A stretch of DNA of 64,000 nt from Anabaena subtropica FACHB-260 (GTDB lineage Bacteria; Cyanobacteriota; Cyanobacteriia; Cyanobacteriales; Nostocaceae): positions 80,425 to 144,424 of the forward strand of contig NZ_JACJRF010000011.1 of assembly GCF_014697105.1 (NCBI RefSeq), given 5' to 3'. Position 1 is the first letter of the stretch, and each line of letters starts with the position of its first letter. The notes below the pieces were generated by a model. That model was not told the origin of the DNA. It did no database searches and worked only from the letters and a program-made list of their open reading frames with translations. The position numbers and the translations under genes were made by a program. Of the stretch, positions 1 to 7,228 are shown one piece after another.

Positions 1-1341
1 TTGATGTACTTGAACCGGGTGTTTTTGGGAGCAGATACTTCGGGTTTTGAAGATGCAGCACAGTTTTATTTTGATAAGTCAGCCAAAGAATTAACTCTGG
101 CGGAATCTGCTACTTTAGTAGGAATTTTACCAGCGCCCAACGCGTTTGATTTTTGTGGAAGTGGGCCCAATAGACTAGAAGCTGCTGACTATCGCAATCG
201 CGTGGTGAAGCGGATGTTGGAGATGGGTAAGGTTACGCAAGAAGAAGCGAACCGCGCCAGAAGATCCACTGTCCAAGTTAGCCCCAAAGTTTGTGAACAG
301 CAAGCAAAGACAATTGCACCCTATTTTTATAACTATGTTTTCCAAGAACTGGAAACAATTTTAGGGGAAGGGGCTGCTAGGGAAGGTAACTACATCATTG
401 AGACTCAGTTAGATCCAGCCATGCAAACTCAGGCGGAAACAGCCTTACGGAGTTACGTCAGTAGTGCGGGTTCAAATTTGGGCTTTAGACAAGGAGCGAT
501 GGTGACTTTGGATACTAGAACTGGTAGCATTTTAGCAATGGTAGGGGGTACTGATTATCGCACTAGCCAATTTAATCGGGCAGTGCAAGCTCAAAGACAA
601 CCAGGTTCCACCTTTAAAATTTTTGCTTTTGCCCAGGCTTTATTGCAGGGTATCCCAACATCGAAAACATATTCTTGCGCTCCTTTACCTTGGCAAGGAT
701 TTACTTACAGGCCTTGTCGTGCTGGTGCTGATGTGAGTATGGATGTCGCCACAGGATTGGCTTTGTCAGAAAATCCCGTGGCTTTGCGAATTGCCAGGGA
801 CGTTGGATTAGATAAGGTAGTTTCAATGGCACAGCGTTTGGGTGTAAAGTCTCAACTTGACGCAGTACCTGGTTTAGTTTTGGGTCAGAGTGTAGTTAAT
901 GTGTTGGAAATGACCGGGGCTTTTGGGGCGATTGGTAATCGTGGTGTGTGGAATCCTCCCCATGCGATTAATAGAATTTTAGATAGTAGTGACTGTAGCG
1001 ATCGCAACGATTTAAAAACCTGCCGTGTTATCTATTCTTTCGACAACAATCGTGAAGCTAACAAGCGAGTTTTACCACAACCTATAGCAGATCAGATGAC
1101 TAATTTGATGCAACAGGTAGTCACAAGAGGTACGGGACGTAGTGCCGCTATTGGTTTAGGGGAAGCAGGGAAAACAGGTACAACAGATAAAAACGTTGAC
1201 TTGTGGTTTATTGGCTTTATCCCCAACCGTCGCTTAGTCACTGGTATTTGGCTAGGAAATGACAACAATTCTCCTACATCTGGTAGCAGCGCTCAAGCCG
1301 CCCAGTTGTGGGGAAGTTATATGCGGAGAATTACAAGATAA
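1..1341 (+). CDS. Class A penicillin-binding protein (PBP1A-like), 3' part
   Basis: Bifunctional peptidoglycan synthase, probably membrane-anchored and periplasmic. The window opens inside the gene, so only the end of the glycosyltransferase (GT51) domain is present (YLNRVFLG, then the AAQFYF...LTLAESATLVGILPAP block). The transpeptidase domain follows with its three hallmark motifs: STFK (nucleophile Ser at about residue 203 of the visible part), SEN at about 258, and KTGTT at about 391. The protein ends in a short RITR tail with no extra C-terminal domain. The initiator methionine of this reading frame at base 4 is internal to the family, so the true start lies upstream of the window. Family assignment is secure; which PBP paralogue it is cannot be decided here. 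Confidence 0.94.
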   Translation: MMYLNRVFLGADTSGFEDAAQFYFDKSAKELTLAESATLVGILPAPNAFDFCGSGPNRLEAADYRNRVVKRMLEMGKVTQEEANRARRSTVQVSPKVCEQQAKTIAPYFYNYVFQELETILGEGAAREGNYIIETQLDPAMQTQAETALRSYVSSAGSNLGFRQGAMVTLDTRTGSILAMVGGTDYRTSQFNRAVQAQRQPGSTFKIFAFAQALLQGIPTSKTYSCAPLPWQGFTYRPCRAGADVSMDVATGLALSENPVALRIARDVGLDKVVSMAQRLGVKSQLDAVPGLVLGQSVVNVLEMTGAFGAIGNRGVWNPPHAINRILDSSDCSDRNDLKTCRVIYSFDNNREANKRVLPQPIADQMTNLMQQVVTRGTGRSAAIGLGEAGKTGTTDKNVDLWFIGFIPNRRLVTGIWLGNDNNSPTSGSSAQAAQLWGSYMRRITR

Positions 1342-1484
1342 TTCGTAATATAGGGCTTCTTGTTTGTATGCAATACACTTTGACCTCTCTCCCTCCTGAT
1401 GATGCCGCCCAAGGGGTATGTTGATAAAGTCTGAACATTTACCAACATCCTCTTAATTACGAACTACAAATTAGTAATTACAAA

Positions 1485-2957
1485 TTATCTCTGGTATCCC
1501 TGCCAAGGAGTTACTTCTAATTTGCCACTGGGTTGAAATACTACTTGGTAGTGGGCTAGCGGTTCTTTGTTGTTAGCAGCAGCTGCGTTGGAACCGTAAA
1601 CTTCTTGGAACATCTTGGGTAAAGGTGTTTCGCGGAAATGGTCAAAGGCTACTTGATTTAGGGGTTCGTAGTCAGCGATTATGCCTTCTTTATTAATGGC
1701 GACTCGATACTTTAAATCTTTGGTAAAGGTGGGAGTACCACTCCAGTTTTGACGCACTGTATCGAAAAGTTTTTGGTTTAAACCTTTGATACTGTTAGCA
1801 TCGGTGATTCTTGCCCCGATTACTTCTGGTGTTCTCACATACCCACGCCAAGGACTGACTTCTAATACGCCTTTGTTGGTAAATACTACTTTAAATTGGG
1901 CGATTGGTTCATTAGGGATGGGGGAACGGTTAGCAGGATTATAAAGTAGGTTGGGTAGAGGTGTTCCTTCAATTCCTTCATTGGCTCCTTGGTTAACTGC
2001 TTTGTAACCAACAATTGCGCCATCCGCAGCCACACCCACACGGAAAATCAAATTTTGCTTGACTGCTGCACGGCTATTCCACGCCGGATCGATTTGGTTC
2101 CAAACTTGCCGATTCAACGCACGTAGTTGGGAAGGATCTGTGATTTCTGTAACTGTATTTAAAAGCGCTTCTAAATCTCTGACTGTGGGTTGTGTTGTGG
2201 CGGCGGGTGTGGCTTCTGCTATGGGTGTTGCTGTGGCGTTGGAAATAGGTTCTAATATGGGTGTGGGAGTCGCGGCGGCGGCTGTTGATGCCGGGGTAGG
2301 ACTTGTAGTAGGAGCAGTGGAACTACTTTGTTCCTCTGGCTTTGGCTCTGGTACACGTACCTCTGGTGCAGGAATAAAGCTAAAGGCGATCGCCGCTACA
2401 GCTAAACTGGAAACACCAATAGTTGCAGGTACTGCCTGTTTGAGTAGAGCTTGACTAGCACCCCCATAACGTCTGGTCACTGGTTGTAATTCTAGTGATA
2501 ACTCTGGTAAAGTTTGCGTGTCAGCGAAAAACTGATCCACAGCTTCCACCAAATCAAACAACTGCACCGTATTCAAATCTATTTCAATTGGTTGTTTATT
2601 ATAATTAGTGTTTGTATTAAATTCCTCTGGTGAATTCTCTGAATGTACTATTAACTTGTGGTGGTTCGTGTCAATTTTTTGGATTTCGACTATTTCTGAA
2701 TCTTGATTGTGTGCTTGTGGATTTGGCACACTACTCAAAAATTCTTGAGCATAACCACTAACTGCTCTAACTAGACTTTCAAAAAATTCTCGTCCTCCCA
2801 CCAAAGGTTGATTGTGTCCAGATAAATAGCATTCTGCATTTACCAAGATTGACAATTCAGGGCGCAGTTCCTGAAAACTTGTGCCTCTGCTAGCATCACT
2901 TAATCCTTCTAAAAGCAATGTACAATTAGGTAGACTGTACTTCCGTTGAATATTCAT
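1485..2957 (-). CDS. DUF4335 domain-containing protein
   Basis: A cyanobacteria-specific protein of unknown function, 490 aa. The N-terminal part (about 1-110, KYSLPNCTLLLEGLSD...) is the DUF4335 region. A hydrophobic segment at about 172-195 is followed by a Pro/Thr/Ala-rich linker (about 197-262). The C-terminal half holds two copies of a roughly 90-residue module, each with a YRVA/FRVG strand and ending in LEVSPWRGY or LEVTPWQGY, so an internal duplication is visible. Its start overlaps the stop of the DUF3038 gene by 4 bp (ATGA), the sign of translational coupling. This gene pair is commonly found together in cyanobacteria (from memory); the likely arrangement is a membrane-anchored protein with an extracytoplasmic tail, but function is unknown. 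Confidence 0.9.
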   Translation of the reverse strand: MNIQRKYSLPNCTLLLEGLSDASRGTSFQELRPELSILVNAECYLSGHNQPLVGGREFFESLVRAVSGYAQEFLSSVPNPQAHNQDSEIVEIQKIDTNHHKLIVHSENSPEEFNTNTNYNKQPIEIDLNTVQLFDLVEAVDQFFADTQTLPELSLELQPVTRRYGGASQALLKQAVPATIGVSSLAVAAIAFSFIPAPEVRVPEPKPEEQSSSTAPTTSPTPASTAAAATPTPILEPISNATATPIAEATPAATTQPTVRDLEALLNTVTEITDPSQLRALNRQVWNQIDPAWNSRAAVKQNLIFRVGVAADGAIVGYKAVNQGANEGIEGTPLPNLLYNPANRSPIPNEPIAQFKVVFTNKGVLEVSPWRGYVRTPEVIGARITDANSIKGLNQKLFDTVRQNWSGTPTFTKDLKYRVAINKEGIIADYEPLNQVAFDHFRETPLPKMFQEVYGSNAAAANNKEPLAHYQVVFQPSGKLEVTPWQGYQR

Positions 2958-3580
2958 TCCACTTCACCGTCAAATAGACTGATCCAAAATCGCTGCATTC
3001 CAGCAGTACCAGTACAAAATAGTAATTGTCCTAACAGATTTATCGCTAGTTCGTCTAATTTTTCATCAGAATTTAATGCTAATGCACCAAAACGGCGGGC
3101 ATTCATTCTACTCTTAAAATGCGCTCTAAATCTTTCTAGATAATTAGATAGGCGTAAATTCTGTTCTAGGGGAATCTGCTTGTCATTCATTTGTTGACAA
3201 ATCATCAGCATCTGGCGGATAACTACTGTTAAACGCCGCGCTATGTAACAAGCAATGACTACTAAAGCCTTTGCTTCCATGATAGTTAGAGGGCGACGAA
3301 TATGCGCTCGTCTAATCGGGTTAGAAGAACGCATTCGCCACAAATTCACCCTATCTTTAACGATTCCTTTCAATTCCAATTCTTGTGCAAAAGTCAGGAT
3401 AGCTTCAGAACCACCGAGTTCTAAAGCTTCTATTGCCAGTAAAATTAAATCAATTTGCACCCTGGTTCTAGCAGGACATCCCTGTCCAGCGATCGCCGGA
3501 TCTGGTAAAGTGTCCAAAATCATCGGCAGTGATGGGGGTGTTGGACTGTTAAACGGGGTTAAACTAGCAGAAGCATTCAT
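2954..3580 (-). CDS. DUF3038 domain-containing protein
   Basis: A 208-aa soluble, mostly helical protein recognised as the cyanobacterial DUF3038 family from the segment beginning LDTLPDPAIAGQGCPARTRVQIDLILLAIEALELGGSEA (about residues 23-61; only its character is relied on here). It has no signal peptide or membrane segment. It is the upstream gene of a two-gene operon, its stop codon overlapping the start of the DUF4335 gene by 4 bp. Function is unknown; the coupling suggests the two products act together. Confidence 0.88.
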   Translation of the reverse strand: MNASASLTPFNSPTPPSLPMILDTLPDPAIAGQGCPARTRVQIDLILLAIEALELGGSEAILTFAQELELKGIVKDRVNLWRMRSSNPIRRAHIRRPLTIMEAKALVVIACYIARRLTVVIRQMLMICQQMNDKQIPLEQNLRLSNYLERFRAHFKSRMNARRFGALALNSDEKLDELAINLLGQLLFCTGTAGMQRFWISLFDGEVE

Positions 3581-4038
3581 TCTCTAAAATACCTTGTGCA
3601 TTTCCAATAGACTAGGTAAAACTAGTACAACTAATTTAGGATAAATAGCCAAATAACAAGATTAAACTTGCTGTATCAGCCTAGCTCTTTGATATATACA
3701 TTACTTAACTTGTTGTATTCAAAAGTCAACTTATAAGTATATCTCAGCTTTCAAAGCATAATTTTATTCTCCTGGTTTGTGTGTATAAATCCATCTTTAG
3801 CTTGGTGTAGATTCTCTATATCGTCAATGGATGACGAGACAGTAGCGCTAATTCCAAGCGTATGACATTATAGTGTACGATTTTTCAGGTGTAAGGAATT
3901 GGCGGCTAATCAATTCAAAATTCGTCTGGGAAAGTGTACTTCGACGGGGGGAAGCCGTCCACCGCAAGTAGTTCACCGCACCGTAACTTTCCGCAAAATT
4001 CAAAATTAAAGAATCGCTCACTCCCCACTCCCCAACCT
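3581..4038. other. Intergenic region between DUF3038 and apt
   Basis: About 460 bp holding the divergent promoters of the DUF3038-DUF4335 unit and apt. No gene was found. Around 3942-3985 there is a G/C-rich patch (GACGG...CCGTC, 5-bp stem) of the kind scattered through Nostoc intergenic DNA, and a pyrimidine-rich run (CTCACTCCCCACTCCCC) lies directly before the apt start. An open frame exists through 3934-4038 in phase with apt, but it is made of this repeat-like DNA. Confidence 0.5.
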
Positions 4039-4557
4039 ATGGATTTAAAATCTCTCATTCGTGACATTCCTGATTTTCCTAAGCCCGGAATTTTATTTCG
4101 GGATATCACTACTCTACTGCGCGATCGCCAAGGATTACGATATACTATTGACTTTTTTGCTGAAAAATGCTTAGAAGTAGATTTAAATATAGATTACGTC
4201 ATTGGCATGGAGTCACGGGGGTTTATTTTTGGTACTCCCCTAGCTTATAAATTAGGGGCTGGTTTTATTCCTGTCCGCAAAAAAGGTAAATTACCAGCAG
4301 CAGTTCACTCGATTGAATATGAACTAGAGTATGGCACTGACTGTTTAGAAGTACATCAAGATGCTTTACATCCAGATAGTCGAGTTTTAATTGTAGATGA
4401 TTTGATTGCTACAGGTGGCACAGCCAGCGCTACAGCCAAGTTAGTGCAGCAGATTGGCTGCGAATTAGTGGGTTTTGGGTTTATTATCGAGCTACGGGAT
4501 TTACAAGGGCGAAAACATCTCCCCGATGTACCCATTATTTCCCTAGTGCAGTATTAG
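4039..4557 (+). CDS. apt: Adenine phosphoribosyltransferase
   Basis: Purine salvage enzyme: adenine + PRPP gives AMP + PPi, cytosolic, 172 aa, the usual length. The N-terminus [18 protein letters not shown] matches the family start, and the ATG at 4039 was chosen over the upstream in-frame ATG at 3934 because the extra 35 residues come from repeat-like intergenic DNA. The PRPP-binding motif [14 protein letters not shown] is intact (about residues 118-131), as is the flexible-loop region [12 protein letters not shown]. It is followed by a heptamer repeat array and an ABC permease on the same strand; no functional link is evident. Confidence 0.96.
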   Translation: MDLKSLIRDIPDFPKPGILFRDITTLLRDRQGLRYTIDFFAEKCLEVDLNIDYVIGMESRGFIFGTPLAYKLGAGFIPVRKKGKLPAAVHSIEYELEYGTDCLEVHQDALHPDSRVLIVDDLIATGGTASATAKLVQQIGCELVGFGFIIELRDLQGRKHLPDVPIISLVQY

Positions 4558-4559
4558 GT

Positions 4560-4643
4560 AATAGTCCAAAGTCAATAATCAATAGTCCAAAACTGTTGAC
4601 TAATGACTCATGACCATCGACCATTGACCATTGACTAACAATC
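4560..4643. repeat. Degenerate heptanucleotide tandem array (STRR-like)
   Basis: Twelve consecutive 7-mers fill exactly 84 bp between the apt stop and the ATG of the next gene: AATAGTC, CAAAGTC, AATAATC, AATAGTC, CAAAACT, GTTGACT, AATGACT, CATGACC, ATCGACC, ATTGACC, ATTGACT, AACAATC. The first half is AGTC-oriented and the second GACT-oriented, so the array can fold back on itself. Short tandemly repeated heptamers are a known trait of heterocystous cyanobacteria. Confidence 0.75.
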
Positions 4644-5681
4644 ATGACATCTACAAGAATTACTTGGGAAAGCAGTTGGGATTGGCTGATTAGGCTGGTT
4701 ACGAGCGAAACATTTGTTTATGTAGTTAAACGGACATTGCAGGCGCTGTTGACATTGTTTTTAGCTTCGGCGTTGTCGTTTTTCATCATAAAACTAGCGC
4801 CTGGGGATTATGTAACCACACTGACGCAAAATCCGAAAATTTCCCCAGAACGCATTCAGGAACTCAGAAGACAGTTTGGTTTAGATAGGTCTTGGTTAGA
4901 ACAATATACGCTGTGGATATGGCGTATTCTTACCAAAGGAGATTTTGGGACGAGTTTCGTTTACCAGCGCTCAGTAGCATCTTTGTTATGGGAAAGAATA
5001 CCAGCAACATTGGTACTAGCGATCGCTTCTTTAATCATGACATGGGCGATCGCTATTCCCTTAGGTATCGTTGCGGCTGTGAAACAAAATCGCGCCACTG
5101 ACAGAATTTTACAGGTGATTAGCTATACAGGGCAGGGCTTTCCCAGTTTTATCACTGTGCTGGTTCTACTCGTATTTGCTCAAATCACCTCGCCTCTGTT
5201 CCCAGTAGGAGGAATGACAAGCATAAATCATTCTGATTTATCTTGGTTTGGTAAAATTATCGATGTCGGCTGGCACATGATTTTACCAACCATCGCCTTG
5301 AGCATCACCAGTTTTGCTGGCTTACAACGCATCACTCGTGGTGAATTGTTAGACGTACTGCGACAAGATTACATCCAAACAGCACGGGCCAAAGGACTAC
5401 CAGAAAATCGAGTGATTTACGTTCATGCACTCCGCAATGCCATTAACCCCCTGATTACTCTGTTAGGTTTTGAGTTAGCGGGTTTATTAGGTGGTGCATT
5501 CATCGCCGAACAATTCTTTAATTGGCCAGGTTTAGGCAGATTAACCTTGCAAGCTGTAATCGCTCAAGACCAGTATTTAGTCATGGCAAGTCTAGTCATG
5601 AGCGCAGTTTTACTAAACGTAGGCAACTTACTAGCTGACTTATTACTTAAAGTAGCCGACCCGCGCATCCGTTTGGAATAA
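4644..5681 (+). CDS. ABC transporter permease, DppB/OppB type
   Basis: Inner-membrane permease of a peptide/nickel-type binding-protein-dependent ABC transporter, 345 aa. An N-terminal membrane segment (about 29-50) is followed by the typical periplasmic stretch ending in FGTSFVYQRSV, then five further hydrophobic segments. The cytoplasmic ABC-docking (EAA) loop is present: DYIQTARAKGLPENRV at about 246-261. No partner permease (DppC), ATPase or binding protein lies beside it, so it is an orphan here and must pair with genes elsewhere. The ATG directly abuts the heptamer array and no Shine-Dalgarno sequence is visible, so the exact start is less certain than the identity. Confidence 0.9.
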   Translation: MTSTRITWESSWDWLIRLVTSETFVYVVKRTLQALLTLFLASALSFFIIKLAPGDYVTTLTQNPKISPERIQELRRQFGLDRSWLEQYTLWIWRILTKGDFGTSFVYQRSVASLLWERIPATLVLAIASLIMTWAIAIPLGIVAAVKQNRATDRILQVISYTGQGFPSFITVLVLLVFAQITSPLFPVGGMTSINHSDLSWFGKIIDVGWHMILPTIALSITSFAGLQRITRGELLDVLRQDYIQTARAKGLPENRVIYVHALRNAINPLITLLGFELAGLLGGAFIAEQFFNWPGLGRLTLQAVIAQDQYLVMASLVMSAVLLNVGNLLADLLLKVADPRIRLE

Positions 5682-5682
5682 T

Positions 5683-5703
5683 TTAGTCATTAGTCATTAG
5701 TCA
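5683..5703. repeat. TTAGTCA heptamer x3
   Basis: Three perfect direct copies of TTAGTCA immediately after the permease stop codon. The unit is close to the AGTCAAT-type heptamers of the array at 4560-4643, so the permease gene is bracketed by related short tandem repeats. Confidence 0.7.
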
Positions 5704-5708
5704 ATAAT

Positions 5709-5754
5709 TCTCTTCTCCCCCTGCTCCCTGCTTCTACTCCCCTACTCCTCACTC
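5709..5754. repeat. Pyrimidine-rich CCCCCTGCTCCCTGCT element
   Basis: A strand-biased C/T tract just before the ATG of the next gene. Similar tracts sit at 13684-13720 and 24627-24660, sharing the core CCCCCTGCT; it is a dispersed low-complexity repeat of this genome. Confidence 0.45.
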
Positions 5755-5755
5755 C

Positions 5756-6037
5756 ATGCTTTCTGAAATTCATTATCTAGTACGTTCAACAGCTGACGGG
5801 CGTTATCTGACTGCTCGTCCCAATGAGAACGCATCAGGTTATTTGTTGTTGTTTCGAGAAAACTTTGATGCTTTAAGCTATCTCAACACCCATGCAGCAG
5901 ATGTAGCACACCGTTTTACTGTTGAATCGATTCCAGGTACACAGTTGGGAAGCTTACTCAAACGCTGGGGTTTTACTGGTGTCGCACTTGTTACTGATCC
6001 TTTATTACCTAGAGTAGAGTTTTTACAGCACAATTAA
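5756..6037 (+). CDS. Conserved hypothetical small protein
   Basis: A 93-aa soluble protein with no signal peptide or membrane segment. It begins MLSEIHYLVRSTADGRYLTA and ends with VTDPLLPRVEFLQHN. It looks like a real gene (balanced composition, normal codon use, 74 bp downstream of the permease on the same strand), but I do not recognise a named domain. The repeated YLVRSTADGRYL and RFTVESIPG strands suggest a small alpha+beta fold. No function is proposed. Confidence 0.6.
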   Translation: MLSEIHYLVRSTADGRYLTARPNENASGYLLLFRENFDALSYLNTHAADVAHRFTVESIPGTQLGSLLKRWGFTGVALVTDPLLPRVEFLQHN

Positions 6038-6711
6038 ATAATCACGATTGAGCTGTAGACAAATAATTCGGTTAAATAATTTTTACCGTTCAAATAGTTA
6101 ATCTGCCGTTGTCGATAAAATAAAACGGTTAAATAATTCTTTAAACCCTTTACTGATAAGGGTTTTGAGTAATATTATAAGTTCAGAATTATTTTAGAAA
6201 GTTCTGCTGTGCGACAAAGATGCGATCGCATCCTCCTACGATGATACTGAAAGCGTATATGAGGATGTTCAGATTTGGTCTAAGTCCCATTAGTATCAAT
6301 GCCATCACAGAGAGAGCGATCGCCATCTTGTCACCACGCATTATCGAAACCTGTGCGATCTCGTTGTTCTGCTTGCCTACAGGAAGCAAGGCCCAGAGTG
6401 AAAACTATAACCAGGGAGAAAAATTTGAGGGGGCGACAAAGAAGTTAAAGAGGCTGCTGTATAAGCATCATAGCCATTACACCCTGCTGATAAAATGCCT
6501 GCTTATTGCGAACAGCAGCCCCCTCAAGGTTAGTAACTGAGATTGATTAACCCTGGCAAATGACAAAACTTTTAGGCTTGGTAACTTGTGCTGGAAGCAT
6601 CGACTTACTCAAAATGCTACATCTTTCTTACAATAGTTATTCGTCAGTTTTTTAGATTTTTTTCGGTTGCTGATTTGAAAACTTGGTGAGCAAAGCAAGC
6701 AGGTAGTCAAG
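6038..6711. other. Gene-poor stretch with small hairpins
   Basis: About 670 bp without a convincing gene. It contains two copies of a GGTTAAATAATT word (6070 and 6127 region); a hairpin AAACCCTT/AAGGGTTT at 6143-6165 that could end transcription of the upstream gene; two HIP1 octamers; and a longer imperfect inverted repeat (GGCTGCTGT near 6450 against ACAGCAGCC near 6515). Open frames on both strands at 6189-6540 lack a ribosome site and homology I can recognise. Confidence 0.4.
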
Positions 6712-7209
6712 TTATTCATTTGAAATATTACATCTTGCCAAGGCCGATGTAATACAAGAAATCACAGCAAAAACAGCAGGCGTAACTACAAGCGCAAAAC
6801 GCCTTACACTAAACGGAAAATGCCCCTCTGGTGCTTCTATGTCAAAGATTACGTCCTCAAAACTTATCCATTTCTGTTTTAATCTCCAGCCCACATGCTC
6901 ACCGAAACTGAAAATAGTTTCATAATCAGCATTAGGATTACCACCGACGCTTTCCCAAATGCGCTTTTGCACACTAAAACCAAAGCGCCCATTGCTATAT
7001 TTAATCCAAAGTCGGTCGATTATATCAAGGTCAGCGCAAGGAAAGTTTTTTATGTCGTCGTTATTTAGTACATCTTTCTCAATTCCGCCTGTATCAACAA
7101 CTTCTAGCATCAGATCCATCGTTTCTTCATCTGCTTGTTGCCATTTACTTTCTGCTAATAAATTCTGTAATTGTGTATAATCTACCTTACTTGAATTTTG
7201 ATTACTCAT
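6712..7209 (-). CDS. GUN4 domain-containing protein with C-terminal membrane anchor
   Basis: A 165-aa protein. Residues about 10-132 are a GUN4 domain (KWQQADEETMDLML, FPCADLDIIDRLWIKYS, NGRFGFSVQKRIWESVGG, VGWRLKQ, and the APEGHFPF end). GUN4 domains bind porphyrins; the canonical Gun4 stimulates Mg-chelatase. Here the domain is followed by a hydrophobic segment (about 138-157, VVTPAVFAVISCITSALA), giving a tail-anchored form that differs from the housekeeping Gun4, which is longer at the N-terminus and soluble. Cyanobacteria carry several GUN4 paralogues, some fused to kinases. It lies 19 bp downstream of the giant RTX gene on the same strand, with no obvious shared role. A sensor or tetrapyrrole-binding role is inference. 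Confidence 0.85.
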   Translation of the reverse strand: MSNQNSSKVDYTQLQNLLAESKWQQADEETMDLMLEVVDTGGIEKDVLNNDDIKNFPCADLDIIDRLWIKYSNGRFGFSVQKRIWESVGGNPNADYETIFSFGEHVGWRLKQKWISFEDVIFDIEAPEGHFPFSVRRFALVVTPAVFAVISCITSALARCNISNE

Positions 7210-7228
7210 TTTCTTTAGATTATTAATA

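Noticed and set aside
2059..2454. Open frame on the plus strand inside the DUF4335 gene
   Set aside because: It is antisense to the Pro/Thr/Ala-rich linker; the low-complexity codons create a long Val/Ala-rich shadow frame with no ribosome site.
6189..6540. Overlapping frames on both strands (66 and 106 codons)
   Set aside because: No recognisable family, no good start signals, and repeats within; coding status cannot be supported.
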